NCBI GenBank assembly: GCA_964517495.1
Contig: CAZFER010000002.1
Coordinates: 1 to 64,000, forward strand
DNA length: 64,000 nt
Direction: 5' to 3'
Source of the DNA: CAZFER01 sp964517495
GTDB taxonomy: Bacteria > Hinthialibacterota > Hinthialibacteria > Hinthialibacterales > Hinthialibacteraceae
In this document: piece by piece, positions 53,723-61,951 of the stretch
Layout: the number at the start of each line of letters is the position of its first letter
Position numbering within the stretch: the first letter of the stretch is position 1
Program-made: the position numbers and the translations under genes
Notes under the pieces: model-generated
Database searches by the model: none
What the model saw: the letters and a program-made list of their open reading frames with translations, nothing else
What the model was told of the DNA's origin: nothing

Positions 53723-53734
53723 GGAGCTTACATT

Positions 53735-53959
53735 ATGAAGGGACCACGATTAATCGCCGCTATCTTTGCGATCATCGCTTTATTAATATGTATCATAGCC
53801 CCACTCTGTGTATTCATGGGTGATCCAGCCAACTATGAGCAAAATTTCGCAACCTATAAAACCATCTTCGGTTGGACCACCCTTCTCTGGTTTATCAGCG
53901 CCCCCTTCTGGCTGGTCCCAGAAGTATTTCAAAAGGAGGAAGACCACCAGGAAGAATAA
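53735..53959 (+). CDS. Small two-span membrane protein, probable partner of the NCS1 permease
   Basis: AAGGAG before the ATG supports translation. The 74 residues contain two hydrophobic segments (LIAAIFAIIALLICIIAPL and IFGWTTLLWFISAPFWL) and an acidic C-terminal tail (EVFQKEEDHQEE). Small companion subunits exist for some SSS- and TRAP-type transporters; for NCS1 this would be unusual. Gap to the permease is 12 bases and no other gene is near. No family is recognised. Confidence 0.65.
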   Translation: MKGPRLIAAIFAIIALLICIIAPLCVFMGDPANYEQNFATYKTIFGWTTLLWFISAPFWLVPEVFQKEEDHQEE

Positions 53960-54172
53960 ATCATAACTGCTTGTTTAGAAAAATATGTGTATCTAAAACG
54001 GTCCATCAAAGCAAACTTAAATCGATTTGCAAAAGGATTCTTGAAAAAACAACACACCTTACGAGTGAGTATGGTGTTTATGCTATCATTTGAGTTGATC
54101 TAACAATTTCTTGGTATATGCATAGAATTCTCTGCTCAAATAGAGAGTACGATTATTAAATAACTGATCGAG

Positions 54173-54592
54173 TCAGTTATGGAGTTCCGTTTTAGAAATC
54201 CAATTCATATTATATGAACGAATTAGAATACCGACACTTCCCGTAACTTTAAATCCCATTGTTTCCAAACCTTTACGTAATTCAAGATCGTCAGTTAACA
54301 CAATATCTGGATTGCATCTTGCGGCAAGTACAGCAACGCTGACATCTGTGGTTTGTAATTGGAATTCAAAGAGTTCATTTTGCTTGCATGCAATTTCGTA
54401 TGGTCCAACATGGAAAATATCGATATGTTCAGAAAGCGTCTTCTTTATTTTTTGACTCACACCATAGTGATTGAGTTCTGTTTCCACTTGGAAAGTGATT
54501 AAGGTTTCATGAAAAAGGGTGAGTAAATGAACATGGCCAATTTCGTTGAGGTGTAATAGCGGACCCGTGTCTGAAACAGTTATATTACTCAA
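54173..54592 (-). CDS. PIN-like nuclease toxin (DUF3368-type)
   Basis: A 139-residue protein. ITVSDTGPLLHL (first Asp), VLTDDLELRKGLETMG (second acidic pair) and the terminal KVTGSVGILIRSY are the DUF3368/PIN-like layout. The start overlaps the upstream small gene by 8 bases. Predicted RNase toxin of a second module in the window; the target is unknown. Confidence 0.75.
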   Translation of the reverse strand: MSNITVSDTGPLLHLNEIGHVHLLTLFHETLITFQVETELNHYGVSQKIKKTLSEHIDIFHVGPYEIACKQNELFEFQLQTTDVSVAVLAARCNPDIVLTDDLELRKGLETMGFKVTGSVGILIRSYNMNWISKTELHN

Positions 54593-54845
54593 TAGAAAGC
54601 CCCCATTTTATATCATGAGTAATTGATTCACGAGCATAATCAAGTTCTTGAACCAGTTTTCCACCTAGACAACCGGCCGCATCTTCGCGCGAAATTTCGC
54701 CCGATAAATAGGCAGATGAAATTTGCTTGCGGTATATTTCAGCCATTCCTTCTTCCAAAGCCTCTGCGAGCACTTCGGTTTCTCGTTTGCCAGTAATCTT
54801 TACTAAATACTCCAATTTCTCGTATATGGAAAGCTGATCCAACAT
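54585..54845 (-). CDS. Probable antitoxin partner of the PIN-like protein
   Basis: An 86-residue helical, acidic protein (SIYEKLEYLVKITGKRETEVLAEALEEG). It has AAAGGTGA 6 bases before its ATG and precedes the PIN-like gene with an 8-base overlap. It does not look like AbrB or Phd; the C-terminal SREDAAGCLGGKLVQELDY recalls UPF0175-type antitoxins. Assignment rests mainly on position. Confidence 0.6.
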   Translation of the reverse strand: MLDQLSIYEKLEYLVKITGKRETEVLAEALEEGMAEIYRKQISSAYLSGEISREDAAGCLGGKLVQELDYARESITHDIKWGLSIE

Positions 54846-54991
54846 TCTTTATTTCACCTTTTGTCAGTATTGATTTAAATACACTTTTATTCATGCATAT
54901 AAAGATGATTATATCGTATTCATGAAAAAGGTTCAAATAAGTTATTTATCATATTACAAAGAAATGGAATTCATTGCGAAGGGATAAGAAG

Positions 54992-55029
54992 AAAACCGCC
55001 TCGAGGAGTTTGATCGTCGAGGCGGTTTT
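54992..55029. terminator. Terminator downstream of the symporter gene
   Basis: AAAACCGCCTCGA (54992-55004) pairs perfectly with TCGAGGCGGTTTT (55017-55029) around a 12-base loop. On the minus strand it follows the symporter stop by about 20 bases with a T-rich end; it may also act from the other side. Confidence 0.8.
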
Positions 55030-55049
55030 ATCTCTATTAAAGGATTCTA

Positions 55050-56723
55050 TTAGAAGAATACCAGATACAAAGCGGTTAGGATTCCGATGATTAGAATTGA
55101 GAGGGCATTATACAAGGCTGGGGTTTTAAAGGAGGCTTCCACTCCCGCTTTTTCTGTTTCTTCCGCAACGGCATGCTCGGTTTTGAGGGATAGGTAATAT
55201 CCAATATAAAACAATAACAGCATGGAGATCCCCATCCGATTCAAGAAGGGATCGATGAACGCTGCAATAGAACCTGCAATCTCTATGTTTGGAATAAGAT
55301 CAGGTAGAAATGCCCTCATCAAGAAGGGGATAAATTTCAAGGCTGCCGATATGGGGATTGTCAGGATAGCCATCCACATGGCGGCGGTAGCGGTGCAACG
55401 TTTCCAGAAAAGGCCCAGGAAGAATATGGCGACCACCCCTGGCGACACCATGCCGGTGTATTCCTGTATGTATTGAAATGCCTGATCCAAATTCCCAAGC
55501 AGTGGCGCGATGGGAATCGCAATGCAAACCACCACTATTGAGGTGATACGGCCGATCCATACTAAACGCCTTTCAGATGCGCCTGGATCGATTTTGCGGT
55601 AGATATCCATGGTGAATATGGTTGCGGTGCTGTTTACCATTGAGTTAAGCGACGAGATAATGGCGGCCACGATGGCGGCCACGATCAAGCCGGTAAAACC
55701 GACGGGAACCAAATTGGCAATCAGGACCGAATAAGCCTGATCCGATTTTTCGATCTGGCCCGAGTAAAGCGCGAAGGCCACGATCCCTGGCAATAACACC
55801 ACGATGGGAACGATGATTTTAAGAAACGCGGCAAACACCAATCCATATTGCGCTTCCTTGATATTTTTACCCGCCAGCGCACGTTGGGTGATATATTGGT
55901 TACATCCCCAGTAACTCAGATTGGCTGCCCACATTCCCCCAAAGAAAACACCGATCCACGGGTAATGCTCATGATCCCAGGGCAATACCGTGTGGAAATG
56001 ATCAGGGGCTTGTGACCATAGACTATTAAAACCAGCGATAACACCTTCTCCACCGCTAATTTCATTTAATCCAAAATAAGTTACCGCCAAACCACCGATA
56101 AAGAGCACGCTCACTTGGATAATGTCGGTCCATGCCACGGCTGTAAGTCCACCCGTCAATGTGTAGATAAAGGAGACCAGGAACAAACCAATAACACCGT
56201 AGATGAGTTGAAATTCCAAACCGGTGGCGGCCTGGAAATCGGCGCCGATCAGATTTTTTAAGGTCAAGGCGCCAAGGTAAGAGACCGAGGTCAGATTGAC
56301 AAAAACATAGACCAGCAGCCAGAAAACCCCCAGGCCCATACTAACGCGATAATCAAATCGCTGTTCAAGATACTGCGGCATGCTATAGATGCGCATCTTG
56401 AGAAAGACCGGAAGCATCCACTTGGCCACGATCAGCAGGGTGATGGCTGCCATCCATTCGTAGGACACCACACCGAGTCCTGCGGCAAATGCCGAACCGG
56501 TCATACCAATCATCTGTTCGGCAGATATGTTGGAAGCGATCAGCGAAGTTCCAATAATCCACCACGGCAACGCCCGGCTGGCAAGGAAGAAGTCTTCCGA
56601 GGTTCGTTCATGGCCTCGCGGTTTAAATGAAACCCAAAGCGCGATTCCGATAACAACCGCAAAATACGCAAAAAATACGATATAATCGAGATAATTTATA
56701 CCAATTTGTGGGGCTGATTCCAT
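55050..56723 (-). CDS. Sodium:sugar symporter, SSS family (vSGLT-like)
   Basis: A 557-residue inner-membrane protein with about 14 hydrophobic segments. The early RTSEDFFLASRALPWW, then GTSLIASNISAEQMIGMTG, MPQYLEQRF and the SLNSMVNSTATIFTMDIY motif (the sodium-binding helix 8 region with Ser/Thr) match the vSGLT/SLC5 sugar branch. Its gene follows the exported mutarotase gene by about 55 bases in the same direction, which fits uptake of a hexose such as galactose or glucose. Confidence 0.92.
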   Translation of the reverse strand: MESAPQIGINYLDYIVFFAYFAVVIGIALWVSFKPRGHERTSEDFFLASRALPWWIIGTSLIASNISAEQMIGMTGSAFAAGLGVVSYEWMAAITLLIVAKWMLPVFLKMRIYSMPQYLEQRFDYRVSMGLGVFWLLVYVFVNLTSVSYLGALTLKNLIGADFQAATGLEFQLIYGVIGLFLVSFIYTLTGGLTAVAWTDIIQVSVLFIGGLAVTYFGLNEISGGEGVIAGFNSLWSQAPDHFHTVLPWDHEHYPWIGVFFGGMWAANLSYWGCNQYITQRALAGKNIKEAQYGLVFAAFLKIIVPIVVLLPGIVAFALYSGQIEKSDQAYSVLIANLVPVGFTGLIVAAIVAAIISSLNSMVNSTATIFTMDIYRKIDPGASERRLVWIGRITSIVVVCIAIPIAPLLGNLDQAFQYIQEYTGMVSPGVVAIFFLGLFWKRCTATAAMWMAILTIPISAALKFIPFLMRAFLPDLIPNIEIAGSIAAFIDPFLNRMGISMLLLFYIGYYLSLKTEHAVAEETEKAGVEASFKTPALYNALSILIIGILTALYLVFF

Positions 56724-56779
56724 AATGTCCGTCCTTATCCGTTGAGATTCATTCTTTCCCTATTGCTTCTTTCATTCCA

Positions 56780-57946
56780 TTATTCAGTGGTGAATTTATA
56801 GATCGTCACTTGATGATATTGCTCATCGGGATTAAGCACGACTGAGGGGAAATGAGGTTGATTGGGTGAGTCAGGAAAGTGTTGGGTTTCCAGGCAGAAT
56901 CCAAACCGGTGTTTATAAAGCTGGCCATTTTTACCTTTAAGAGAACCATCCAGGAAATTGCCGGTATAGAACTGAACGCCGGGCTGGGTGGTGTGGAATT
57001 CCAACACACGGCCTGATTCTGGATCCACGACACGGCCTCCGAACGTCATTACACCCACTTCGGGTTTATTCAAAACAAAGTTATGGTCATACCCTCCCCC
57101 TTTGGTAATCTGATCGTGCTCGGCGTCAATCCGTTCACCAATCGGATGGGGAGTGGTGAAATCGAAAGGTGAGTTTTTGACGCTTACGATTTCGCCGGTG
57201 GGGATCAGGGTTTCATCAACAGGGGTGGTCAAATCCGCATTGAGGGTTAGCACATGATCGGTAATCTCTTCCATGTTTTTGTGTCCACCCAGGTTGAAAT
57301 AGGCGTGGTTGGTTAAATTGAGGACTGTGGCTTGATCGGTAACAGCCATGTACTCAATTTTCAACTCATTATCATTATTGAGGCTATAAAACACATTGCT
57401 TATCAACGTTCCGGGATAGCCTTCCTCCTCGTCCTCACTGACATACGTTAGTTTGAGGCCTGGGATACCATCCAAATCAACGATATCCGCGTCCCATACC
57501 TTTTTATCGAATCCTTGTTCGCCACCGTGTAGGGCGTTGGGGCCGTTATTGATAAAGAGGGAATACTCTTTCCCATTCAGAGTAAATTTGCCATTGGCGA
57601 TGCGATTGGCGTAACGCCCGACCAGTGCACCAAAATAGGGATGGCCTGCCAGGTAACCTTCCAGCGTATCAAAACCGAGGGTGATATCATCCATATTCCC
57701 CTCTTTATCCGGGGCTTGAATGGTTTGGATGATCCCGCCGTAGGTCATAATGCCGATTTTGACGCCATTGGCATTTTCAAGGGTATACAGATCAACATCC
57801 GTTCCATCTTCTGTCTTGCCAAAGGGCGCCTGATTTAATTTGATTCCATCGTTATTCGATGATGCAAATGTTTCTGTTGCGGCTACACTCACTATCGCCG
57901 AAATGATAAGAATCCCAAACAAACGACTTGCAAAACGATATCTCAT
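56780..57946 (-). CDS. galM: Secreted aldose 1-epimerase (mutarotase)
   Basis: A 388-residue protein with a signal peptide (RFASRLFGILIISAIVSVA, cleaved near TFASS), so it works in the periplasm. Catalytic-region motifs are ALVGRYANRIANGKFTLNG, NGPNALHGGEQGFDKKVWD, NHAYFNLGG (His) and TQPGVQFYTGNFLDG. It interconverts alpha- and beta-anomers of hexoses, and is placed to supply the symporter encoded just downstream. AGGAGG lies just upstream of the ATG. Confidence 0.93.
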   Translation of the reverse strand: MRYRFASRLFGILIISAIVSVAATETFASSNNDGIKLNQAPFGKTEDGTDVDLYTLENANGVKIGIMTYGGIIQTIQAPDKEGNMDDITLGFDTLEGYLAGHPYFGALVGRYANRIANGKFTLNGKEYSLFINNGPNALHGGEQGFDKKVWDADIVDLDGIPGLKLTYVSEDEEEGYPGTLISNVFYSLNNDNELKIEYMAVTDQATVLNLTNHAYFNLGGHKNMEEITDHVLTLNADLTTPVDETLIPTGEIVSVKNSPFDFTTPHPIGERIDAEHDQITKGGGYDHNFVLNKPEVGVMTFGGRVVDPESGRVLEFHTTQPGVQFYTGNFLDGSLKGKNGQLYKHRFGFCLETQHFPDSPNQPHFPSVVLNPDEQYHQVTIYKFTTE

Positions 57947-58399
57947 TATGTTTCCTCCTAGGGTAAATTGAACAGTGTATTTTCACCGAAAAGGGTGAGG
58001 AAAAGCAATGGCTACAGGTTGAGATAGTGATCTTTTGTCTGAACCAGGATGTTAAGGATTCACAGGATAACAGCCTGGTTAAACACACCATATGCGATTT
58101 ATTATCTTACCAAATGTGTAATTGCATGAGAACCCCACAACGTATGGGTGCCAAGGGTAAAGGGTTGTTTTTTACCCTTGAGTCACACGCGCATACGTAA
58201 TTCCTAATGGCAATACACACTTACCCCCGAGCCATTCGGGGCAGACACGCAGGTCTGATTCTACGGTTTTCGGTGATGTAACGGGTAGTCACGCTCTATA
58301 TGTTTTGATGGTGTCTGCCTGGATTGCCTTTGCTATGTGGTTCGATTTATTGTAGTATCTTTGAGATGGAATTGATGGATTATATGGGGGATAAGCGTA
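57947..58399. other. Intergenic region with repeat hairpins
   Basis: Between galM and the RhuM gene, both reading outward. It contains copy 2 of the CAAGGGTAAA hairpin (58152-58180) and a short CAGAC/GTCTG hairpin (58242-58257) inside a GGGGCAGACAC context. No open frame of note; promoters for both genes should lie here. Confidence 0.55.
58152..58180. repeat. Hairpin CAAGGGTAAA/TTTACCCTTG, copy 2
   Basis: Arms at 58152-58161 and 58171-58180 identical to those at 46786-46814, with a different loop of 9 bases. The preceding bases (GTGCCAAGGG versus GTGTCAAGGG) are also similar. Confidence 0.7.
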
Positions 58400-59428
58400 A
58401 TGAATGAGCATTCATCCAAAGAACCTGGCAGTGAAATCATCCTTTACCAAACGGAGGATGGACACACCAGGGTTCAGGTCCGGCTCGAAGATGAGAGCGT
58501 TTGGCTGACACAAGCGGCGATGGCAGAATTGTTTCAAACCACAAAACAGAACATAAGTCTTCATATTAAAAACATTTGCGATGATGGAGAATTGGATGAA
58601 AATTCAGTTGTCAAGAACTACTTGACAACTGCCTTGGACGGGAAAAGATATAGAACCAACTTTTATGACCTCGACATGATTCTGGCGGTGGGGTATCGGG
58701 TGCGTTCGCATCGAGGGACGCAGTTTCGCCAGTGGGCGACAGAACGGTTGCGGGACTATCTGGTGAAAGGATTCACCATGGATGATGAGCGCCTGAAGGA
58801 GGGGCGCAACATCGGGGCGGATTATTTTGATGAACTGCTTGAACGTATTCGGGATATTCGTGCCTCAGAAAAACGCTTTTATCAGAAGATAAGAGATATC
58901 TATAAGTTGTCTATTGATTATGATCCTGCAGCGCATGAGACGAATGAATTCTTCAAAATCGTGCAGAATAAGCTTCACTTTGCTATAAGTGGAATGACCG
59001 CGGCAGAACTGATTGCGGAACGGGCGAATGCATCCAAACCTAATATGGGTTTGACAACATGGAAGGGTTCCAAGGTTCGACGAGGAGATGTGACCATTGC
59101 AAAGAACTATCTAAATGAGGAAGAACTCAGCGAGTTGAACCGGGTAGTGGTGATGTATCTGGATTATGCTGAAGATCAGGCCAAACGGCGCAAGCCGTTA
59201 TACATGCGTGATTGGCGAGAGAAACTGGATGCTTTTCTGCAATTCAACGAGCGGGAAATCCTGGAAGATTCGGGGAAAGTCTCAAACAACGTTGCTGAAC
59301 AACTTGCACTTGATCAATATGAGATATTCAACCGGCAAAGGTTAAAAAAAGAAGCGGAAGAAGAAAACGCTATGGATGATGAGGAACTCCGAAGGATTGA
59401 GAAGCAGATTGAAGGATCGAATGAGTAG
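58400..59428 (+). CDS. RhuM family protein
   Basis: A 342-residue protein of the RhuM (virulence/DNA-associated) family. The N-terminal domain has SVWLTQAAMAELFQTTKQNIS and KNYLTTALDGKRYRTNFYDLDMI. The middle has QFRQWATERLRDYLVKGFTM and the C-terminus is charged (EILEDSGKVSNNVAEQLALDQYE). RhuM proteins occur in mobile and host-defence contexts but their biochemical role is not established. GGGGGA stands before the ATG. It is followed 11 bases later by a zeta-toxin-like gene and then a 60-residue gene. Confidence 0.88.
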   Translation: MNEHSSKEPGSEIILYQTEDGHTRVQVRLEDESVWLTQAAMAELFQTTKQNISLHIKNICDDGELDENSVVKNYLTTALDGKRYRTNFYDLDMILAVGYRVRSHRGTQFRQWATERLRDYLVKGFTMDDERLKEGRNIGADYFDELLERIRDIRASEKRFYQKIRDIYKLSIDYDPAAHETNEFFKIVQNKLHFAISGMTAAELIAERANASKPNMGLTTWKGSKVRRGDVTIAKNYLNEEELSELNRVVVMYLDYAEDQAKRRKPLYMRDWREKLDAFLQFNEREILEDSGKVSNNVAEQLALDQYEIFNRQRLKKEAEEENAMDDEELRRIEKQIEGSNE

Positions 59429-59439
59429 GAAATCACCTG

Positions 59440-59964
59440 ATGAGTGAGAAAAAGATTGTCATTATTGCGGGACCCAATGGTGCGGGGAAGACGACGTTCG
59501 CTCAAGAGTTTCTGCCTTATGAAGCTGGTTGTCCAAACTTTATCAATGCCGATCTTATCGCCAGCGGGTTATCTCCTTTTCAGCCCGAACAAGCAGCTAT
59601 TAAAGCTGGGAAGTTAATGTTCAAGGAGCTTGAATCTTATGTTCGTCAAGGAAAAAGTTTCGCTTTTGAGACTACCCTAAGCGGTAAGCTGTATGCGATG
59701 AAAATCCCACTCTGGCAAGCGAAGAATTATAAGGTAAAATTGATTTACCTGAGTTTGCCCAGTGTGGAGATGGCGATCAATCGTGTGGCTTCCCGAGTGG
59801 CAAATGGAGGGCATAACATTCCAGAAGATATTATATGTAGACGATTTGAGATTGGATGGGAAAATTTTCAGACAGAATATAAACCACTGGTTAATGCGTG
59901 GATTCTTTTCGATAATTCTGGTACTATTCCCTTTATTTTGGACGAAGGCGAAAGTGATGGATAA
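59440..59964 (+). CDS. Zeta-toxin-like P-loop kinase
   Basis: A 174-residue protein with Walker A AGPNGAGKTTFAQEFL (residues about 10-25), FINADLIASGLSP (the zeta-toxin Asp), and GKSFAFETTLSG, as in zeta/PezT toxins and related nucleotide kinases. VANGGHNIPEDIICRRFE contains the conserved R-V-x-x-R-V-x-x-G-G-H-x-[IV]-P-x-x-x region. Zeta toxins phosphorylate UDP-GlcNAc and block peptidoglycan synthesis; this short form is chromosomal. It overlaps the next small gene by 8 bases. Confidence 0.88.
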   Translation: MSEKKIVIIAGPNGAGKTTFAQEFLPYEAGCPNFINADLIASGLSPFQPEQAAIKAGKLMFKELESYVRQGKSFAFETTLSGKLYAMKIPLWQAKNYKVKLIYLSLPSVEMAINRVASRVANGGHNIPEDIICRRFEIGWENFQTEYKPLVNAWILFDNSGTIPFILDEGESDG

Positions 59965-60139
59965 ATCAACCAATAGAAAGATTAAAGATCCCGATCTTAT
60001 TAATGCTGAACCGGCGCTCAGGCGGGCGGCCAGGCGGGCGTTGGAGATTGGGTTGAGGAATAACACGCCTGTTTATATTTGGCGTGATGGGGAAATTGTA
60101 GACCTGACTCAGGAGTATAAAGAAGACGAGAAGAATTGA
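59957..60139 (+). CDS. Small basic protein, probable antitoxin or partner of the zeta-like kinase
   Basis: 60 residues, ATG overlapping the end of the kinase gene, AAGG 8 bases upstream. The sequence DPDLINAEPALRRAARRALE and NNTPVYIWRDGEIVDLT is compact and looks conserved rather than random; similar short genes follow zeta-like kinases in other genomes, to my recollection. Its order, after the toxin, is unlike classic epsilon-zeta operons, where the antitoxin comes first. Confidence 0.65.
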   Translation: MDKSTNRKIKDPDLINAEPALRRAARRALEIGLRNNTPVYIWRDGEIVDLTQEYKEDEKN

Positions 60140-61435
60140 TTATCCCTCCTGCTCACGGCCTGCCATTCGGGCACCTTCCTTTTCATCCACAAAATAGAGG
60201 ATAAGAGCCCCCAGGGCAAAAAAGACCAATACGACTGCGACCCCGGCGCGTTGGGTTTGGAACCATTGGGTTAATAAACCAAACGAAAGTGGTCCCATAA
60301 AGGCTGTGGCTTTTCCCGAAAAAGCGAAAAAGCCGAAAAATTCGTTCTCCTTATCCGGCGGGACAAAGCGTCCCATGAGGGAACGGCTGGCCGATTGGTT
60401 GGGGCCGGAAAAGATTCCCGCCAATAGTCCACCAATCCAAAGGTGGATGTTGCTGGTTCCTAAAATGGCGAAGAGGGTGGCAATCGTTAAACCCAACAAA
60501 CTGAGTTGGATCGTACGCTTACCCCCTATAATATCATCAATAAAACCAAGGGCGAAAGCCCCAAATCCTGCTGCTACGTTTAATGAAATGGCCAGGATCA
60601 GCAATTCGGTGTCGCTGAAGTTATAGGTTTCTTTGGCATATATTCCACTGAATATGAAAATCGTGATCAGTCCGTCATTATAAAACAAACGGGCCAATAG
60701 CATTTTGATGATTTCCCGGTATTGTTTGATTTCCGAAAGGGTTCGGCTCAGTTGCCGCCAACTCGCCTTAATGACATTTTCAGTGGAAGGTGATACACGA
60801 GATTTATCCTCTTTTACCCATAAGAATATCGGGATGCTGAATAGAGCATACCAGAGGGCAACTAAAATGTTTGTCGCTCGCAGGTGGTCACCGCTTTCTT
60901 TGTCAAATCCAAACCACGTTATTTCCGGCATCACAAATCCCATAAAGGCGAGGGACAACGCCAGCAGTCCCCCCACATATCCCAGCGCCCAGCCATAGCC
61001 GGAGATTCGGCCAATTCGGCGGGGAGGTGCGATGTCTGGCAAGAACGCGTTGTAAAACACACAGCCCATTTCATAGGCGATATTGGCTATGGCAAAACAA
61101 CAGAGTGCGGTCATAACAAACCCGGGAGGGATGGTGGATAAAATAAAGGTACCAACCACTGCCACGGCGGTGAATAGAAATAAAAACAGTTTGCGATACC
61201 CACCCCGGTCGGCCAAGGTTCCCATTATGGGAGATAGCAGGGCGACAGTAATAGCGGTTACTGTAACAGCGCGAGACCAGAGAACCGTGCCATAGGTGCT
61301 ATCTTCAAAGAAATATTTAGTGAAATAGGTGGAATAGATAAAAGTCACCACCAGGGTGGTAAATGGAGAGTTGGCAAAATCGTACAGACACCATGCCAAA
61401 ATTGTTCGAAATTGGCCTTTCTTCGGCTGTGTCAT
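60140..61435 (-). CDS. MFS transporter of the UMF1/Atg22-like family
   Basis: A 431-residue protein with about 12 membrane segments. The N-terminal ILAWCLYDFANSPFTTLVVTF is the hallmark of the UMF1 (vacuole effluxer/Atg22-like) branch, and DIAPPRRIGRISGYGWALGYVGG and SRSLMGRFVPPDKENEFFGFF follow the same family. The transported solute is unknown. Convergent with the RhuM operon, with the stop codons adjacent. Confidence 0.87.
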   Translation of the reverse strand: MTQPKKGQFRTILAWCLYDFANSPFTTLVVTFIYSTYFTKYFFEDSTYGTVLWSRAVTVTAITVALLSPIMGTLADRGGYRKLFLFLFTAVAVVGTFILSTIPPGFVMTALCCFAIANIAYEMGCVFYNAFLPDIAPPRRIGRISGYGWALGYVGGLLALSLAFMGFVMPEITWFGFDKESGDHLRATNILVALWYALFSIPIFLWVKEDKSRVSPSTENVIKASWRQLSRTLSEIKQYREIIKMLLARLFYNDGLITIFIFSGIYAKETYNFSDTELLILAISLNVAAGFGAFALGFIDDIIGGKRTIQLSLLGLTIATLFAILGTSNIHLWIGGLLAGIFSGPNQSASRSLMGRFVPPDKENEFFGFFAFSGKATAFMGPLSFGLLTQWFQTQRAGVAVVLVFFALGALILYFVDEKEGARMAGREQEG

Positions 61436-61467
61436 AAATCAATACCCTTTCCATTTGAACCTTGCAT

Positions 61468-61500
61468 AAAAAAGCCCGGGGAAAAACCCGGGCGTTTTCG
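61468..61500 (-). terminator. Rho-independent terminator after secG
   Basis: GCCCGGG (61474-61480) pairs with CCCGGGC (61487-61493) around a 6-base loop. The minus-strand transcript of gapA-pgk-secG would then run into six Ts. Confidence 0.85.
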
Positions 61501-61520
61501 AAATACTGCTTTAAGGGTAA

Positions 61521-61913
61521 TTAAGGTTGTGGTTGAGGATTTGCCCCCGCTCCAGCAGGTTGGCCCTCACTACCGTCACCCGCGGGTAATTGGGTATTAC
61601 CCTGAGTGCTTTGGCTTTGATTAACCATTTCCTGGACTGACAAACTTTGTTCTTGCTGCATGATACTCCCGGAATCACTGGGGGGTGTAACGATGGTCAA
61701 GGTAAAGCTTGAAACGGCAAACACAATTGCAATTCCAATGGTGATTTTAACCAATATGTTCATGGAGCCTGACGAACCAAAGACACTTTCACTGCCGCCA
61801 AAGGCTCCAAATGCACCAGACAGTCCAAGCCCTTTGTTTGATTGGAGTAGAATAATCAAAACCAGAATGATGCACAAGAAAACATGAAACAGGGATAATA
61901 AGTAATATATCAT
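61521..61913 (-). CDS. secG: Preprotein translocase subunit SecG
   Basis: A 130-residue protein with two hydrophobic helices (residues about 2-22 and 52-75) around the conserved loop LQSNKGLGLSGAFGAFGG. A longer than usual Gln/Gly/Pro-rich C-terminal tail follows (about 80-130, ending PAGAGANPQPQP). It belongs to the SecYEG channel in the inner membrane. It follows pgk by 38 bases. Confidence 0.93.
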   Translation of the reverse strand: MIYYLLSLFHVFLCIILVLIILLQSNKGLGLSGAFGAFGGSESVFGSSGSMNILVKITIGIAIVFAVSSFTLTIVTPPSDSGSIMQQEQSLSVQEMVNQSQSTQGNTQLPAGDGSEGQPAGAGANPQPQP

Positions 61914-61951
61914 CCTTCTCTCCTCGCTTTATATTGAGAAAGAATAATCGT

